Below, piece after piece: positions 24,331-35,708 of a stretch of DNA of 64,000 nt. The notes beneath the pieces were generated by a model. It worked only from the letters and a program-made list of their open reading frames with translations, was not told the origin of the DNA and ran no database searches. The DNA comes from Phyllostachys edulis. Taxonomy: Eukaryota; Streptophyta; Magnoliopsida; Poales; Poaceae. The translations under genes and the position numbers were made by a program. The stretch lies in assembly GCA_036346405.1 (NCBI GenBank), contig CM070559.1:43031518-43095517 (forward strand). The letters are read 5' to 3'. The stretch's first letter is position 1. Each line of letters begins with the position of its first letter.

Positions 24331-25640
24331 GGTCAAACGCCCTAGCTCAACCGCCCATTTTGCTATTTGTCCCGATGATTCCTGTTTCAAGGACTTGACC
24401 AAGGATATCCGGTCGATGACGACCACTTTGTGGGCTCGAAAGTAGTGCCTTAGCTTCCTTGAAGACATAAGGAGACCATAAAGCAACTTTTGTACCGTGT
24501 GTATCTTTCCTTTGGTCCATGTAAGACTTCACTTACGTAATAAACCGGTCGTTGGATGTTATCCTTTCTACGACCAAGACACTTCCATCGCTTGTGGTGT
24601 TGTTTGCCACGTAAATTAGCAATGTTTCTCCCGATCTCGAGAGACTAAGACTAGGGTACTCGTAAGGTACTTTTTAAGTTTTTCAAAGGCATCGTTTGCC
24701 TCTTTAGTCCACTCGAAACTCCCATGTTTTCAAGAAGTTTTAAAAGGTAATCCTTTTTCCCCTAACCTTGCTATGAACGACTTAGTCCGCCAAACAAAGA
24801 AAGTTAGTTTTTGACTTCCTTCTTTGTGGTTCGGGGCGATCCAGTCGATGGCGCTTATTTTTACTTTGGGTTTGCTTTAATACCTCTAGCCGAGACTAGG
24901 AAACCGAAAGCTTTTCCAACAGAAACTCCAACACACACTTTTTCCGGATTCAACTTGAGGTTATGCCTTCTCAAGTTGTTGAAAGTTTCTTGTAAGTCGT
25001 GGATGTGATTGCCGTTGGTGGTCTTTACAACCGATCGTCAACGTAAGCTTCTATATTCCGACCTATTTGTGGACTAAAGGTTTTTTGCATCAACCTTTGA
25101 AAAGTTGCACCAGTGTTTTTGAGGCCAAATGGCATCTTAACATAATAGTAAGTGCCATATGGGGTGATGAAGGAAGTTTTCTCCTCATCTTCTTTACACA
25201 TATTAATCTGGTGGTACCCTGAATACGCATCTAGAAATTAAACTTAGTAATTCACACCCAGAGGTATAATCTATGAGTTGGTCAATGCATGGAAGGGGAA
25301 AATCATCCTTCGGACAAGCTTTATTAAGGTCTGTAAAGTCGATACACATTCGCCATTTCCCATTATTTTTTCTAACCATTACAGGATTGGAAAGCCACTA
25401 AGGGTGGTCGACTTCACGAATAAACCCAGCCTTGAGGAGTTTGTCGATCTCCGACTGGATTGCTTCCTTCTGATCAGGTGCAAAACGTCGCAGCTTCTGC
25501 TTGATCGGTTTTTTGTCAGGCTGAAGAGCTAGCCTGTGCTCGATCACCTCCTGGGGGACTCCAGGCATATCGGACGCTTGCCAGGCAAACACGTCCTGGT
25601 TCTCTCGGAGGAAGGAGACGAGCAACTCTTCCTATTTGGG
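24331..25640 (-). pseudogene. Tat pol: reverse transcriptase and first RNase H
   Basis: Minus strand. DVFAWQASDMPGVPQEVIEH begins the region (about 25590), then KEAIQSEIDKLLKAGFIREV and, after a stop, KWRMCIDFTDLNKACPKD. The catalytic YVDD box is legible (complement of 25034-25045), preceded by IGRNIEA, but in another frame. RNase H motifs follow near 24550-24700 (VYYVSEVLHGPK and upstream sequence). The gene is broken by at least several frameshifts and stops, so it cannot make active enzyme. Order and motifs are standard for Ty3/gypsy pol. Confidence 0.85.
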
Positions 25641-26395
25641 GTCGAGTCTTGCCCCAACCAGAATCTTGCGGGTAAATGAGTCAGTCTTTCCTGACCCATG
25701 TGGCGACTTGACGCTGTCCGAAGAAGCGCCTTTGTCGAGTGGTACTTCCTTTGTCTGGTCGGAGGGCTTGGGTGTCATCTTCGGTCTCGAGTGTTTGGCC
25801 TGCATGGTAGATGGATTAGCCTCTCTGGTCGAAAGTTCATCGACCAGTTCAAAGGATTTTTGATCACATACGTAAGCCATTTTACGATCTCCCCGAATAG
25901 TGATGACTCCCTTTGGCCCCGGCATTTTCAGACTCTGATAACCGTAATGCGTGGCTATCAAGAACTTTGCTAATGCTGGTCGACCAAGAATTCCGTTGTA
26001 TGCGGATTCAAAGTTTACCACATCAACGGAATTTTTTCTGTTCGAAAGTTATCAGGCCTTTTGAACATAACCAGTAGGGAAACTTGTCCTATCGGTTTAG
26101 CGGTAGAGCCAAGAACTATGCCATGAAAAGTATATTTCACCGGTTTCACCTTTGACATGGGGACCTGCATTTCTTCTAAAGCTCCTGCAAATAATATATT
26201 CAAAGAACTACCTCCATCTACTAAGACTCGATTAACCCTACAATTATTAATAGTTGGTTCAACAACAATAGGGAACCTACCTGGTCGAGTCAAAGGGATG
26301 GGGCAGTCATCTTTGCTGAAGGAAATTGCCGTGTCCAACCACTTCGATTGCTTGATAATGGTCGGAGATTTGACGAGGTTGACCTCTCGCTCCAT
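25632..26395 (-). pseudogene. Tat pol: aspartic protease region
   Basis: The minus-strand frame from 26395 contains RVLVDGGSSLNILF, the Tat/Athila-style protease active-site loop (D-G-G-S in place of the usual D-S/T-G). PLTRPGRFPIVVEPTI lies before it and HGIVLGSTAKPIGQVSL after it. The next frame (from 26021) gives FESAYNGILGRPALAKF and KFLIATHYGYQSLKMPGP, which follow the protease in this lineage, then a low-complexity linker into RT. One frame change near 26015 separates the halves. When intact the protease would process the gag-pol polyprotein. Confidence 0.85.
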
Positions 26396-26401
26396 GGCCT
26401 T

Positions 26402-26940
26402 CAGATGACGCTTGATTCGTATGAAGAAGATCCTCCAAAATCATGTTGACTGTGTTGGAGATCCCGGTACTCCATCTCTTCGCCGCCATCCTTGTCCTTT
26501 TGGAGCTCGTTTCTCCGGGTTCTGTATTATGGAAATGGTCCTTTACCGCATAATAATCCTCCAGCTTTTTTTGCGACTCGACAGTGCACGATCATGCCCT
26601 CGCTTTGGTGAAGTGGACACCACTTCTTGTTTTTCCGAGCCCCTGTCCGAGCTTTCGCCTTGCCTCGACCGGTGTAGTCCTTCTTACCCTTCATGAACTT
26701 ACCAGAATGGCTAGGACCTCCTTGTCGCTCGGGTCTGCGGTTCTTTTTCTTCTTGAGAGACTTCTTATTCTTTTTCTCTGGTTTGTCCAGTCAATGGGAA
26801 TCTTGTCTTTTCGATCAATGGCTTCACACTACTCGATTGCTTCGCTAGCGGTGGCATACTTGTCGGCCATGTCAAAAAGCTCAACGGTTGTTCTTGAAGG
26901 GTTCATTGCTATATCCTCCGTAAACCGCCGATTTCTCAGA
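26402..26940 (-). pseudogene. Tat gag, C-terminal part (cut by solo LTR 1)
   Basis: Minus strand. RRFTEDIAMNPSRTTVELFD and MADKYATASEAIE continue the gag domain interrupted at 26940 by the 4.17-kb LTR. A basic Lys/Arg-rich stretch follows, with a WCPLHQSEG segment reminiscent of the zinc-binding part of Tat gag. Frame changes occur in the basic stretch. The part upstream of the insertion is at 31120-31879. Confidence 0.75.
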
Positions 26941-29389
26941 TGTGGCGACCCAGCCCCAGGGTACACCCGGGAGGTCCGTAAGGGACTCCTAGGACGTCCC
27001 AGGGGACATCCCGGTAGGACCTCCAGACCTCCCGAGAGGTCCAATTGAACCACCCGAAGGTCTGGGGTCCCGACTCGAGGAGGTTGTTGGACCTCAGACC
27101 GCCCCAAGCTCCACGCACTGACCTCAGGGAGGTCCGTGAGGGACCAACCCGAGGAGGTCATGGGGCTTGGGGGCGAGCCTCAAATCCACTGCGATCTAAA
27201 CTGGTCCCCGAGGATCATCGACCAGTTCTCACAGCAAGCAAGTGACAACATAGACATCCACAACAGCTTTATTAACAACAAAAGGGAGTTGTTTACAAGG
27301 GGTTGCTTACAAGCTCCCACAACCAAGAGCACAAAACACAGCGGAAATCAACATGAACAGGCTCCAACCACTACACCACAGGTGATTGGCTGGAGGACGC
27401 GGCCTAGTTGATTTGGTCATCCTCATCATCGAAGTAATCTTCACCTGCTCAATTCATCAATCAAGCAAGAGTGAGCATAACTACCGTGCTCGCAAGTTAC
27501 ACCCGTCAATTAACAGAATGACATGCATAGGGATATATCAAGAGAAGGCATATTAGGGTTGATTTGCATAAAGCCAATTTTATTTTAATTACAAGTACTA
27601 AGTTTCAAGGCAGGTTACAATAGTTAAAATTCATTTCTGTAAATTCCATTTTCAGTTGGATAACATTCATCATCAAGATGGTGAAGGATACCCTCCTGTC
27701 ACAAGGCTTCCCACCCAAACCCAATTTGGATAAAAATCCAAAAACCAGTTTCATAAGTCCTTTGAAAACCAAAACCAGGAGCTAACTTTGAGTGACATTG
27801 CCAGCATGTCCATGACCGCGGACACGGCTATTCGAATAGTTTTACACTCTGCAGAGGTTGTACACTTTACCCACATGACATGAATTCTCTAGTTTGCTTG
27901 GCATCCGTCGATACCATCTCACACTTCCTTTGGTGAGAGGTCTAGAGCACATGACAAGGCCTTTATAATGCATCATTCCACCACAGTCCACCCACTCTAA
28001 GGTTTCGCTCCCATTGGACTTTCTGTTCGCAGGGTTTAGGCCCCCTTTTGAGCCAAGTGGGTACAACATAGTCATAAAAAGACAGGCCATAAAGACCACC
28101 CACTATTCCGCCGGATCAACTATGATGGAACTTTGCAAATTAATTAGCCAGGTCCCACGCCCCATACTGGAGACATGTGGTTGCACTGTTATGGCATAGC
28201 CCATTATAGGCCTAGCAAGAAGTGTCTCAAAGACCAGTCCTTAACTGAATTGGGCGACAAACCTCAACCCTGGGGCATCGGATAACACGACCCTCGTGCA
28301 TAGACATGCACCAACCAAACAACCAGCTTCGCCCAAGTCCAAATCCATTTTCCATTGCTTTGCCTTTCAAACCTCCATGTCACACCAATGCCATGGCCAT
28401 TTGTAAAACCTCCATGACACACCAATGCCATGGCCGAAATCTCCATGACACACCAATGTCATGGCCCAAATCATTTTAATAAGTGATATTTTTGGTCAAC
28501 ATGCCCCAAATTAGGATTTTGGTCTAGGCAAGACTAAGCATTCCATTTTTCAAAAGCCTCGGCCCTCACTATTGCAAGAACCAGATTTTATCTAGGGTGA
28601 CAATGGGGTTGATTCAACATAGACAGTGGTCATACCAAGGAACTAGGCATAACTATGAATTAAGAGATATGCATTGAAATAACTTAGTAAAAGTAAGCAT
28701 GCATACATTTGTGAAACCGACATAAATATCTTGAAGTAGTGGGTGCAATATGATCAAGAGTGTAACTTGCCTTGCTCAAAGTCTTGAGCTTCTTCTTCCC
28801 CTTCACAGAACTCTGGTTCCTCACGGTCTTGATAATCTACACGGTGAAAACCAAACATTCAAATAAAGCTCCAACAAGAACCGAAGAAACTCCAAATAAC
28901 TTAAATACAAAACCAACAGAGAGGTTGGAAGGTCAAGAGGAGGTCCAAGAGCTCGCTGGAGAGGCCCTGAGACTCAAGAGAGGAGGTCCAAGGACTTGGA
29001 GGGAGGTCTAAGGTATGTTCGGTTGAGACAGAGAGGAGAAAGGGAGAAGAAGGTAAGAAAGGAGGACTGCCCAAGCTATATATAGCTGGAGCCAATGCTC
29101 ATGTCCCAACACCCGGGTACTCAAGAGTTGGTAACGAGGACAATGGGAGTAGGCAAGGAATGTGACAAAAGGATGACATGAGTAATGCAAAAGTGGGAGC
29201 ATTTAATGTGATACAACATGCATTAAATGTAACATGAATTAAATGTGGGGGAAGACTTCCATGTACAAGGACACAGTCAAAGGATAAAAGAAACTAGGTG
29301 TGACTGCCCAGTGGGGGCAGCCAAGACCCGCAGAGGAGGTCCTACGAGGACATTGAGGAGGTCTTGCAGAGAACCAGGGGAGGTCCTGA

Positions 29390-30190
29390 TGGTTGGATCT
29401 CCAAAAAGGAGGTCCAACGACCAAGATCAAAAGCAAAAGAGGAGATCTGCAGAAGTCAGGAGGAGGTCCTCACCCGCAAGGGAGGTCTAGACGGTTGGAT
29501 CTCTGGGAGGGAGGTCCAACGGTCAAGATCAAGGGCAAATGGGGAGGTCTGCAGGGGTTAAGAGGAAATCCTCACCCGCAAGGGAGGTCTTGAACGGTCT
29601 CGATCTCAAAAGGGGAGCTCTGAACGGTTAGGATCTCTAAGGGGGAGGTCCTAACGGTCAGATCTGCAAAAGGAAGGAGGTCTGGACGGTTAAGATCTCC
29701 AAGGGGGAGGTCTTAACGGTCCAGATCAAGGAGGGAGGTTTGGACGGCCAAGATCTCCAAGGGGGAGGTCTTAACGGTCCAGATCTACAAGGAGGGAGGT
29801 CTGGACGGTTAAGATCTCCAAGGGAGAGGTCTTAACGGTCCAGATCTCCAATGGAGAGGTCTTAACGGTCCAGATCTACAAGGAGGGAGGTCTGGACGGT
29901 TAAGATCTCCAAGGGGAGGTCTTAACGGTCGAGATCTACAGGAGGAGGTGCAGACGGTTAAGATCTCAAAGGGGAGGTCTTAACGGTCCAGATCTACAAG
30001 GAGGAGGTGCGACAGTTAAGATCTCCAAGGGGGAGGTCTTAACGGTCCAGATCTACAAGGAGGAAGTCTGGATGGTTAAGATCTCCAAGGGAGAGGTCTT
30101 AACGGTCCAGATCTACAAGGAGAGAGGTTTGGACGGTTAAGATCTCCAAGGGGGAGGTCTTAACGGTCCAGATCTACAAGGAGGGAGGTC
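29390..30190. repeat. Minisatellite of about 60 bp inside solo LTR 1
   Basis: About a dozen units of the form GGGGGAGGTCTTAACGGTCC + AGATCTACAAGGAGGGAGGT + CTGGACGGTTAAGATCTCCA, with variants. Each unit contains opposed GGTTAAGATCT / AGATC..TTAACGG elements, so the array has local dyad symmetry. It is bounded by simpler GGAGGTC-rich DNA. Confidence 0.9.
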
Positions 30191-30354
30191 GGAGCCGCTG
30201 GATTACATTCGGACCGCCCACAATGATTGGGACGTTCGGACCGTCCAGCAAAGATCTAAGGGCTCAGAGAGGGTGGGATGTTCGAACCATCCGAATGTCT
30301 CACCAAGATCAAACCGTCCAATGCAAATCGAACGACTCACATTCGATAGAGGTG

Positions 30355-30660
30355 CAAATAGACAGGGAGGAGATCCTGGAGGACCTGGGGAGGTCCTAAA
30401 GGACACGGGGAGGTCCAATAAAGGTAAGGGAAGGTCCTAGAGGAGATGGGGAGGTCCTGTAGGACACGGGGAGGTCCAATAAAGGTAAGGGGAGGTCCTG
30501 TAGGACACGGAGAGGTCCAATAAAGGTAAGGGGAGGTCCTAGAGGACATGGGGAGGTCTTGTAGGACACGGGGAGGTCTAATAAAGGTAAGGGGAGGTCC
30601 TAGGGGACATGGGGAGGTCCCGTAGGACACAGGGAGGTCCAAGTGAGCAAGGAGAAGGTC
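30355..30660. repeat. Second minisatellite in solo LTR 1
   Basis: Five or six units of roughly 55-60 bp built on AGGACACGGGGAGGTCCAAT, AAAGGTAAGGGGAGGTCCT and AGAGGACATGGGGAGGTC. The GGAGGTCC core is shared with the first array. The spacing sequence AATAAAGGTAAG is nearly constant. Confidence 0.9.
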
Positions 30661-31114
30661 CTGAGTAGCGGTAGCACCGTAAGGTATGGGCGACACTACA
30701 GGGTTGGCACCGAGAGGAACTTCTAGAGAGGGTTTCAAGGGTTTGAGCAACATAGGTAAGTCCACAGGGACTCAGTGGTGTTCAAAGGAGACAGAGAATG
30801 AGTTCCAAAGGACTTGGGCTAGGTTTAGACTTGGAAGGGAACCACAGAAGGTGGTGTAGACCAGAGAAGATGCCAGCACTTGGAGAGGTTCGGACCTACA
30901 GAGGTCCGATGCAAAGATGGACGAAACATGGATAAAGAAGGGAAAACCATCAAAACTTCAACAACTCAACAATTCAACAATGAACTTTAGTTGAAGTTTG
31001 GGTTAGTCAACTTAAATCCATTATGAAATTTCAGGTTAAGCTTTGAATTCTCATCAAAACAAAATGGTTCTTTTATTTTGAAATCTTCAAAAGGCTCAAA
31101 AAATCGGTGTTACA

Positions 31115-31879
31115 TCGGACTGCTTTTAAAAGCCCTAATAATGATGACTCTCGACTTGGTATAGAATTGCGAACCTGGCTAAACCTCTTGATCTATTGAC
31201 GTAAAGTCTCATCAGAACCCTGCCGAATTCGGTGGAGATCATCCTCCTTCCCAAGGCGGTCGTACATACCCTGGAAGTTTGCAATTAGAAGATCACAGAG
31301 TTGCTCCCAAGTATAGATTGATCTGACCGGTAGGTTCAATAACCATGACCAGGCAAATCCTTCGAGCACGGTGGGTAGATAGTTGGCCATCACATTCTCA
31401 TCGCCACCAGCAGCTCTGATGGTAGTGGTATATATTTGGAGAAATTCCAATGGGTTTTGAGTCCCATTGAACTTGTCCAAGTTGGCCGGTCGGAACCGAT
31501 TAGGCCAACGCACAGCTTGGAGCCCTGCAGAGAAGGCTCGACAACCTGTGATTAATTCATGGCGCCTTCTCTGGGAAGGTGCCGGATTGTAATCGATTGG
31601 AGACCGGTTCCTAAGATTGGAACGCTGGAACTCCGGTGTGCCGATCTGGTCGTGGACATTGATGTGATGCCTCCGACTGCCCCCTTGATTCAGACGATGT
31701 CGGAGATCGTTGAGTCCAAGTGGTGGTTCTTCTCGACGTGATGGGGGAGTGGCTACCTGAAATAGCCTTCTCCCCTCGTGACTCCTCTGTCGGAAGCGTC
31801 GAGGGGGTCTTGGTATCGATTGTTCCCTAGCATGACCATGTTGTCCCCTACTGAGGGAGGAACGTTGGGATGAAGTCAT
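31115..31879 (-). pseudogene. Tat gag, core domain
   Basis: The minus-strand frame from 31879 has an Arg-rich N-terminal stretch, then IGTPEFQRSNLRNRSPIDYN. The conserved gag core follows: RWPNRFRPANLDKFNGTQNP, EFLQIYTTTIRAAGGDE, ANYLPTVLEGFAWSWLLNLP, WEQLCDLLIANFQGMYDR and SDETLRQ. An in-frame TAG (complement of 31190-31192) follows, after which the same frame continues KRFSQVRNSIPS to the LTR insertion at 31114. This is the standard Ty3/gypsy retrotransposon_gag domain, which forms the virus-like particle. One stop plus the insertion inactivate it. Confidence 0.85.
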
Positions 31880-32099
31880 AGTTTGACTCCCTGAAACCCT
31901 TTGTTCCCGGTACGCTTACGTGCGCTGTATGGTCTGTTGGAGAATTTCGGATACTTGACCTACGAAATGTACAAAACCCGAGTTTCGCTAAAGTAGGATC
32001 GTAATTATTTAATATATCTTGAACACGCCGTAAGTTTTGTCTAGCTATCGAAGGTCTCGTGGTTCATACCGGTCGTAGGTGTACGCAAGTCTGAACCTT

Positions 32100-32930
32100 C
32101 CCCCGACCTTCGGATTTGTTCTGTCCTATCAGTTACTCTAGGTGGGGCAATGCTAGGCGAGTTAACTGATTGATGCCGATCAACTCCGTTGCCTCTGGAA
32201 GTTGGTGCCTGATGGTCCGGATCATCTCTAACAACACGTGATGGCGTGGTAGAGAATGTAGGACCGTGCAGGGCATCTTGATTTTCATCTCCGATCGCAT
32301 TGACTTTGTGCCTCCAGCATCGATCTTCCGATGAGCTTCTATCGTAACTAATGGAGAGCTTCTCGGTGCTTCTGCGAAGTTTCCTGACGGAGAGCGGTTG
32401 GAAATGAGCACCTCCTGTGGTCTTCTCGGTCGATCCGACGAATCGCCGATCAGATCTGAGTGTGATCATCCCCACATGGCCTACGACGAGTGGAGGCTTC
32501 ACCGACACCGTTACAAGGTGTCGGTTGACTCCTGGAATTGCCGGCCGTAGGAGAGTATCTTTCGACCATGATTTCATCGAGGGTATAGAGATTTTTGAGT
32601 GGTGGCGCTGAAATTTCTTCACTGCTTTTGCTTGGCCGGAAGACCGGCTTGAAGAGGTCCTGACATTCCGAGCTGATCGGAATGGCTGGTTCCTCTGATT
32701 GCGCCACTGGTAGTGGTGGCGCATCCTCGTCCATCCGGTCGACCTCGCTAATGTTGGCAATGTGCGAGCCGGCGGAGGAGGAAGGGGAGGATGACATGCC
32801 ATTTTCCTCCATGGCACGGATGCATCCTTCCAAGTCGAGGTCGGCGTAGTCCGCCAAGTCAAACCAATTCTCCTCATTCCAAACTCCGAGTATAGTCGCA
32901 TGAGCGATTGCAGGAATTTGGGCGAGGGTT
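32100..32930 (-). pseudogene. Tat gag, N-terminal region
   Basis: The best minus-strand frame gives ILGVWNEENWFDLADYADLD, then LEGCIRAMEENGMSSSP, an acidic/Ser/Pro stretch and NLYTLDEIMVERYSPTAGN before breaking near 32450. A second overlapping frame stays open for 286 codons, but its composition (Arg/Ser/Thr-rich, no motif) suggests a shadow. It lies directly after the primer-binding site, so this is the beginning of the gag ORF. Low conservation here is normal. Start codon uncertain. Confidence 0.6.
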
Positions 32931-32970
32931 TTTATGAGCGAAGAGTTTCTTCAGGAAACTTACGTCTTCT

Positions 32971-32988
32971 TCCCCACGGACGGCGCCA
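32971..32988 (-). promoter_or_regulatory. Primer-binding site of the Tat element
   Basis: Minus strand: TGGCGCCGTCCGTGGGGA starts 2 nt after the 5' LTR. TGGCGCC is the usual start of tRNA-complementary primer sites in plant gypsy elements (tRNA-Asp type begins TGGCGCCGT). The 3' half deviates from what I remember of tRNA-Asp, so the tRNA is not assigned. Confidence 0.75.
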
Positions 32989-32990
32989 GC

Positions 32991-33702
32991 TGTCGACGAT
33001 CGAATCGCCGATCTTATGAAAATGAAAGAGGAAAATGACGTGAAATATCCTTGGATGGAATGGGGGCCGCTCTTTATTGATATGAACTGGATTTACAAGA
33101 CCTGACTAGGAACTACCCTAAATACACTGAATGTGAGGAATGTTTAACTAAGTAATCAGGCTTAGACTCTAAGTCTAAGAGTGACTATCTTGCTTCTAAT
33201 TCCACCGCTTAGGCTTCTGTGTTTGTCTTCTCATGTTCTGTTGTTTTTCGTCTCTTGTCTCATCCCTTCGTCTTCTGCGCTCCACCCTTAAATAACTCCC
33301 GAAGAGGTGGCAGTTACTTCTGGAGAAGGCGTCCCTGGTAAAACATTACGACTGGTCGGAACGGTAAGGCAGTTAACAGTGTGCCAACTTCCTTGCGGTT
33401 GTCTATGAGATGCTTAATCGTAGGGTAGTTAATTGTCAGTGTCTCAGGATTATATCATCGCACGGTTTGGAACATAGAACACGTGTTCCATTCATCATAC
33501 GGTAAGAAATGCCAGTTCATAGCTTTTTCGAGCAGCTACCTGGTCGGAGCCTAGGCACAAAACCTTGTCCAACCAGGGTACCCATCGTGTAACCTTTGGA
33601 ATCCTCACGACGAGTGAGGTATTTAGCCTTAGGGGTTACGACCATGAAGACGTATGGCCTTTTATGTATTAAATTAATACATAGAGGTTTTAATCCTCGT
33701 CA
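32991..33702 (-). repeat. 5' LTR of the Tat element
   Basis: 712 bp, TGTCGACGATCG...AATCCTCGTCA, partner of 17692-18380. It is longer by short indels, mainly an extra TTTGTCTTCTCATG-like stretch near 33220. Followed by TSD CTTCT. Confidence 0.96.
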
Positions 33703-35708
33703 CTTCTACTGAAAACAGATAACAACGGATGATACCTAGAGCTTAGGTGATGTTTTTCCTTAACAGGCCACCTAGTATTCACAAGTACTCTCTCTGGGCA
33801 TTCTATGTAAACATCCATGATGATCATACAGTCAAAATTAATCCTCTTATATGTTATCTTTTTCGGCAGACTTTGATGATGATTGTGTGCACAATCATTA
33901 GTTGCGGATGGCTCTAGTTACCTAACATTAACTATTCTATGTAAGCACATGCGAGTTCATATGTTTTTCTACATGGTTACTATGCGGAGATTAACCCATG
34001 GCTATTATCATTTGCATCGGCTAAGAGCTTACATTGTATTGGGGCTTATAGGCTAATGGTACTTGATCAGTACCCAGTTTACTGTTCTACAAATCTCTGA
34101 TTAACTATCCAACTAATTTATTACTTCTATTATTACAATGGTCTTGACCTAAGCATTGCGGTGACCTATTACCATTTCATAAGTTAGCACTAAATTGGGT
34201 TAGCCTCTACCAAAAATCTAAACCATGACTTAACGGTTTAGAACAGAACCCACATGTAGGTACTTTTAAACATATGATTATTTTGGTAAAGCCTAATTGC
34301 TTACATTAGATCTTGAATTGATTATTAACTAATTTTGATTAGAAAAGGTAATGACTGATTGAATGATCATCTATCTGATTATACTATCCTATTCAAAACA
34401 ACCATTTAGTTATCCTTTTAATTACTTGGTTTGTCTACTGGTTGCTACGGTATAAACATACAATCTGTCAATTGACCATCTATAAACTAACTAACCTTCT
34501 AATGTCCTTGTGGTTTATATGGTAACATCTCATTGACTATCTTAACAAACTAGGAATTACTGTAATTATTGAGACTATTTAATTTAACTCCTAATTCAAC
34601 TTACTTTGTAGGTCATATATCACCACTTGTTAATGAAATGTCTACTAGTTAACTGCTTGTGCTATCCATGTTATTAACCTATTGTTACCTCTAAGCATTC
34701 TCAGTTTTTCTTCCCAGTTCATGCAACCTATTAGAAGAAAAATTAATCTAAAGTGAAGTGTTGTTAACTAACTAATTCAGTTATACATTTGTTGATTGAT
34801 TTGGAGTGATCAAATGGCTAAATGAATCAATTCTAAGAATGAGTGTTGGTTAACTAGTTCAAATATCATTTAACAATTCTTTTGAGTGATTCAAATAGTC
34901 ATTTAACAGATTCAATAGCCTACTATCATTTCAGGTTTTCACTTATACACTTCTCTACTTATCAGACAACAGAAAGTTCTTTTGAACTGGGAAACTTTAT
35001 ACTAATTCAATCTTAACAAGATACAAGGGCTGTTTTATCTATCCGTGACCCAACAATTAGACTTAATTGACCAACTAATTGGGATGGGCCTGCTGCCATA
35101 CATTGGCTCATATCACAGAGAAAGAACAGAGACTACATAGAGCTGCTGCGAGTGGACCCACATGTCATTGTCTATTAGATCAGAGACAGTAACAAAAACA
35201 CATCCCAAACACAGAGAGAAGGCGGCGCAGCAGAAACACCGCAGAAGGCAATGAGCATGCTCAAGACCTAAGAAGGAGAAGCACGCTGCTAGCCGGGAAT
35301 GAGAATTAAGGCCGGCGACGAGGGGGAGAGGGAATAAACGGGCATGCGCATGAGCTCAAGGGCGTTAAAGGGAACTCACCTGAGCCAGTTGGGGAGGCGG
35401 AGGTGGCCTATGGAAGACCAGCGACGTGCGCCATGGGGGGCGCCAGGAGGTTCTCGCGGCGGCGGGGGTGGCGCGAGCGGTGGTTTCGGCTCGGAGTCAG
35501 TGAAGAAGTCGACACATGGGGTTCCTGCAAAGGAATGGCAAAATTCAATGAGGAGCTATGCCGAGAGGACTTGGGGACACGGAGGATTTGGGGAGGAGGC
35601 CGTCGGAGTAGCGGGAACAGCGGGCGCGGCTTGGCGGCCGAGCGGGTGGCTATGTGCGGCTGGCTTGGGCTCCTTGTGCCTTCTTCTTGGCCTTCGGCGG
35701 AGAAGGAT
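33703..35708 (-). mobile_element. Giant solo LTR 3, part 2
   Basis: Resumes giant LTR 3 after the Tat insertion: begins with TSD CTTCT and ends with AGGAT (35704-35708), the TSD of solo LTR 2. AT-rich to about 35100, then GC-rich with Gly/Arg frames on the plus strand that look compositional. No recognisable gene. Confidence 0.8.

Larger units (their letters stand above)
26941..31114 (-). mobile_element. Giant solo LTR 1 inside Tat gag (4.17 kb)
   Basis: Ends TGTGGCGACCC...ATCGGTGTTACA. Flanks TCAGA (26936-26940) and TCGGA (31115-31119) match in 4 of 5 bases as a TSD, and the gag reading frame resumes across it. No internal domain or second LTR is seen, so it is a solo LTR. On the minus strand it reads TGTAACACCGA...GTCGCCACA, with a TATA run at 29077-29084. 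The shared core block lies at about 27440-28560 (GCTCGCAAG, ATTCGAATAG, CTCTGCAGAGG, TTTACCCACA). GGAGGTC minisatellites fill 28.9-30.7 kb. The youngest insertion of its branch. Confidence 0.92.
17692..33702 (-). mobile_element. Complete Tat-lineage Ty3/gypsy retrotransposon (contains nested solo LTR)
   Basis: Two LTRs (17692-18380 and 32991-33702) in the same orientation are flanked by the perfect 5-bp TSD CTTCT (17687-17691, 33703-33707). The element reads on the minus strand: LTR, primer-binding site, gag, protease, reverse transcriptase, RNase H, a second RNase H, integrase, a long spacer, polypurine tract, LTR. The dual RNase H and an antisense ORF between pol and the 3' LTR mark the Tat lineage (RIRE2/Grande/Retand relatives). 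Native length without the 4.17-kb solo LTR is about 11.8 kb. By eye the LTRs differ at several percent of sites, so the insertion is not recent, and the coding frames carry many stops. It disrupts giant solo LTR 3. Confidence 0.95.

Noticed and set aside
32041..32901. 286-codon minus-strand frame as the gag N-terminus
   Set aside because: It overlaps a second frame with a more protein-like composition (WNEENWFDLADYADLDLEG..). The longer frame looks like an out-of-frame shadow.
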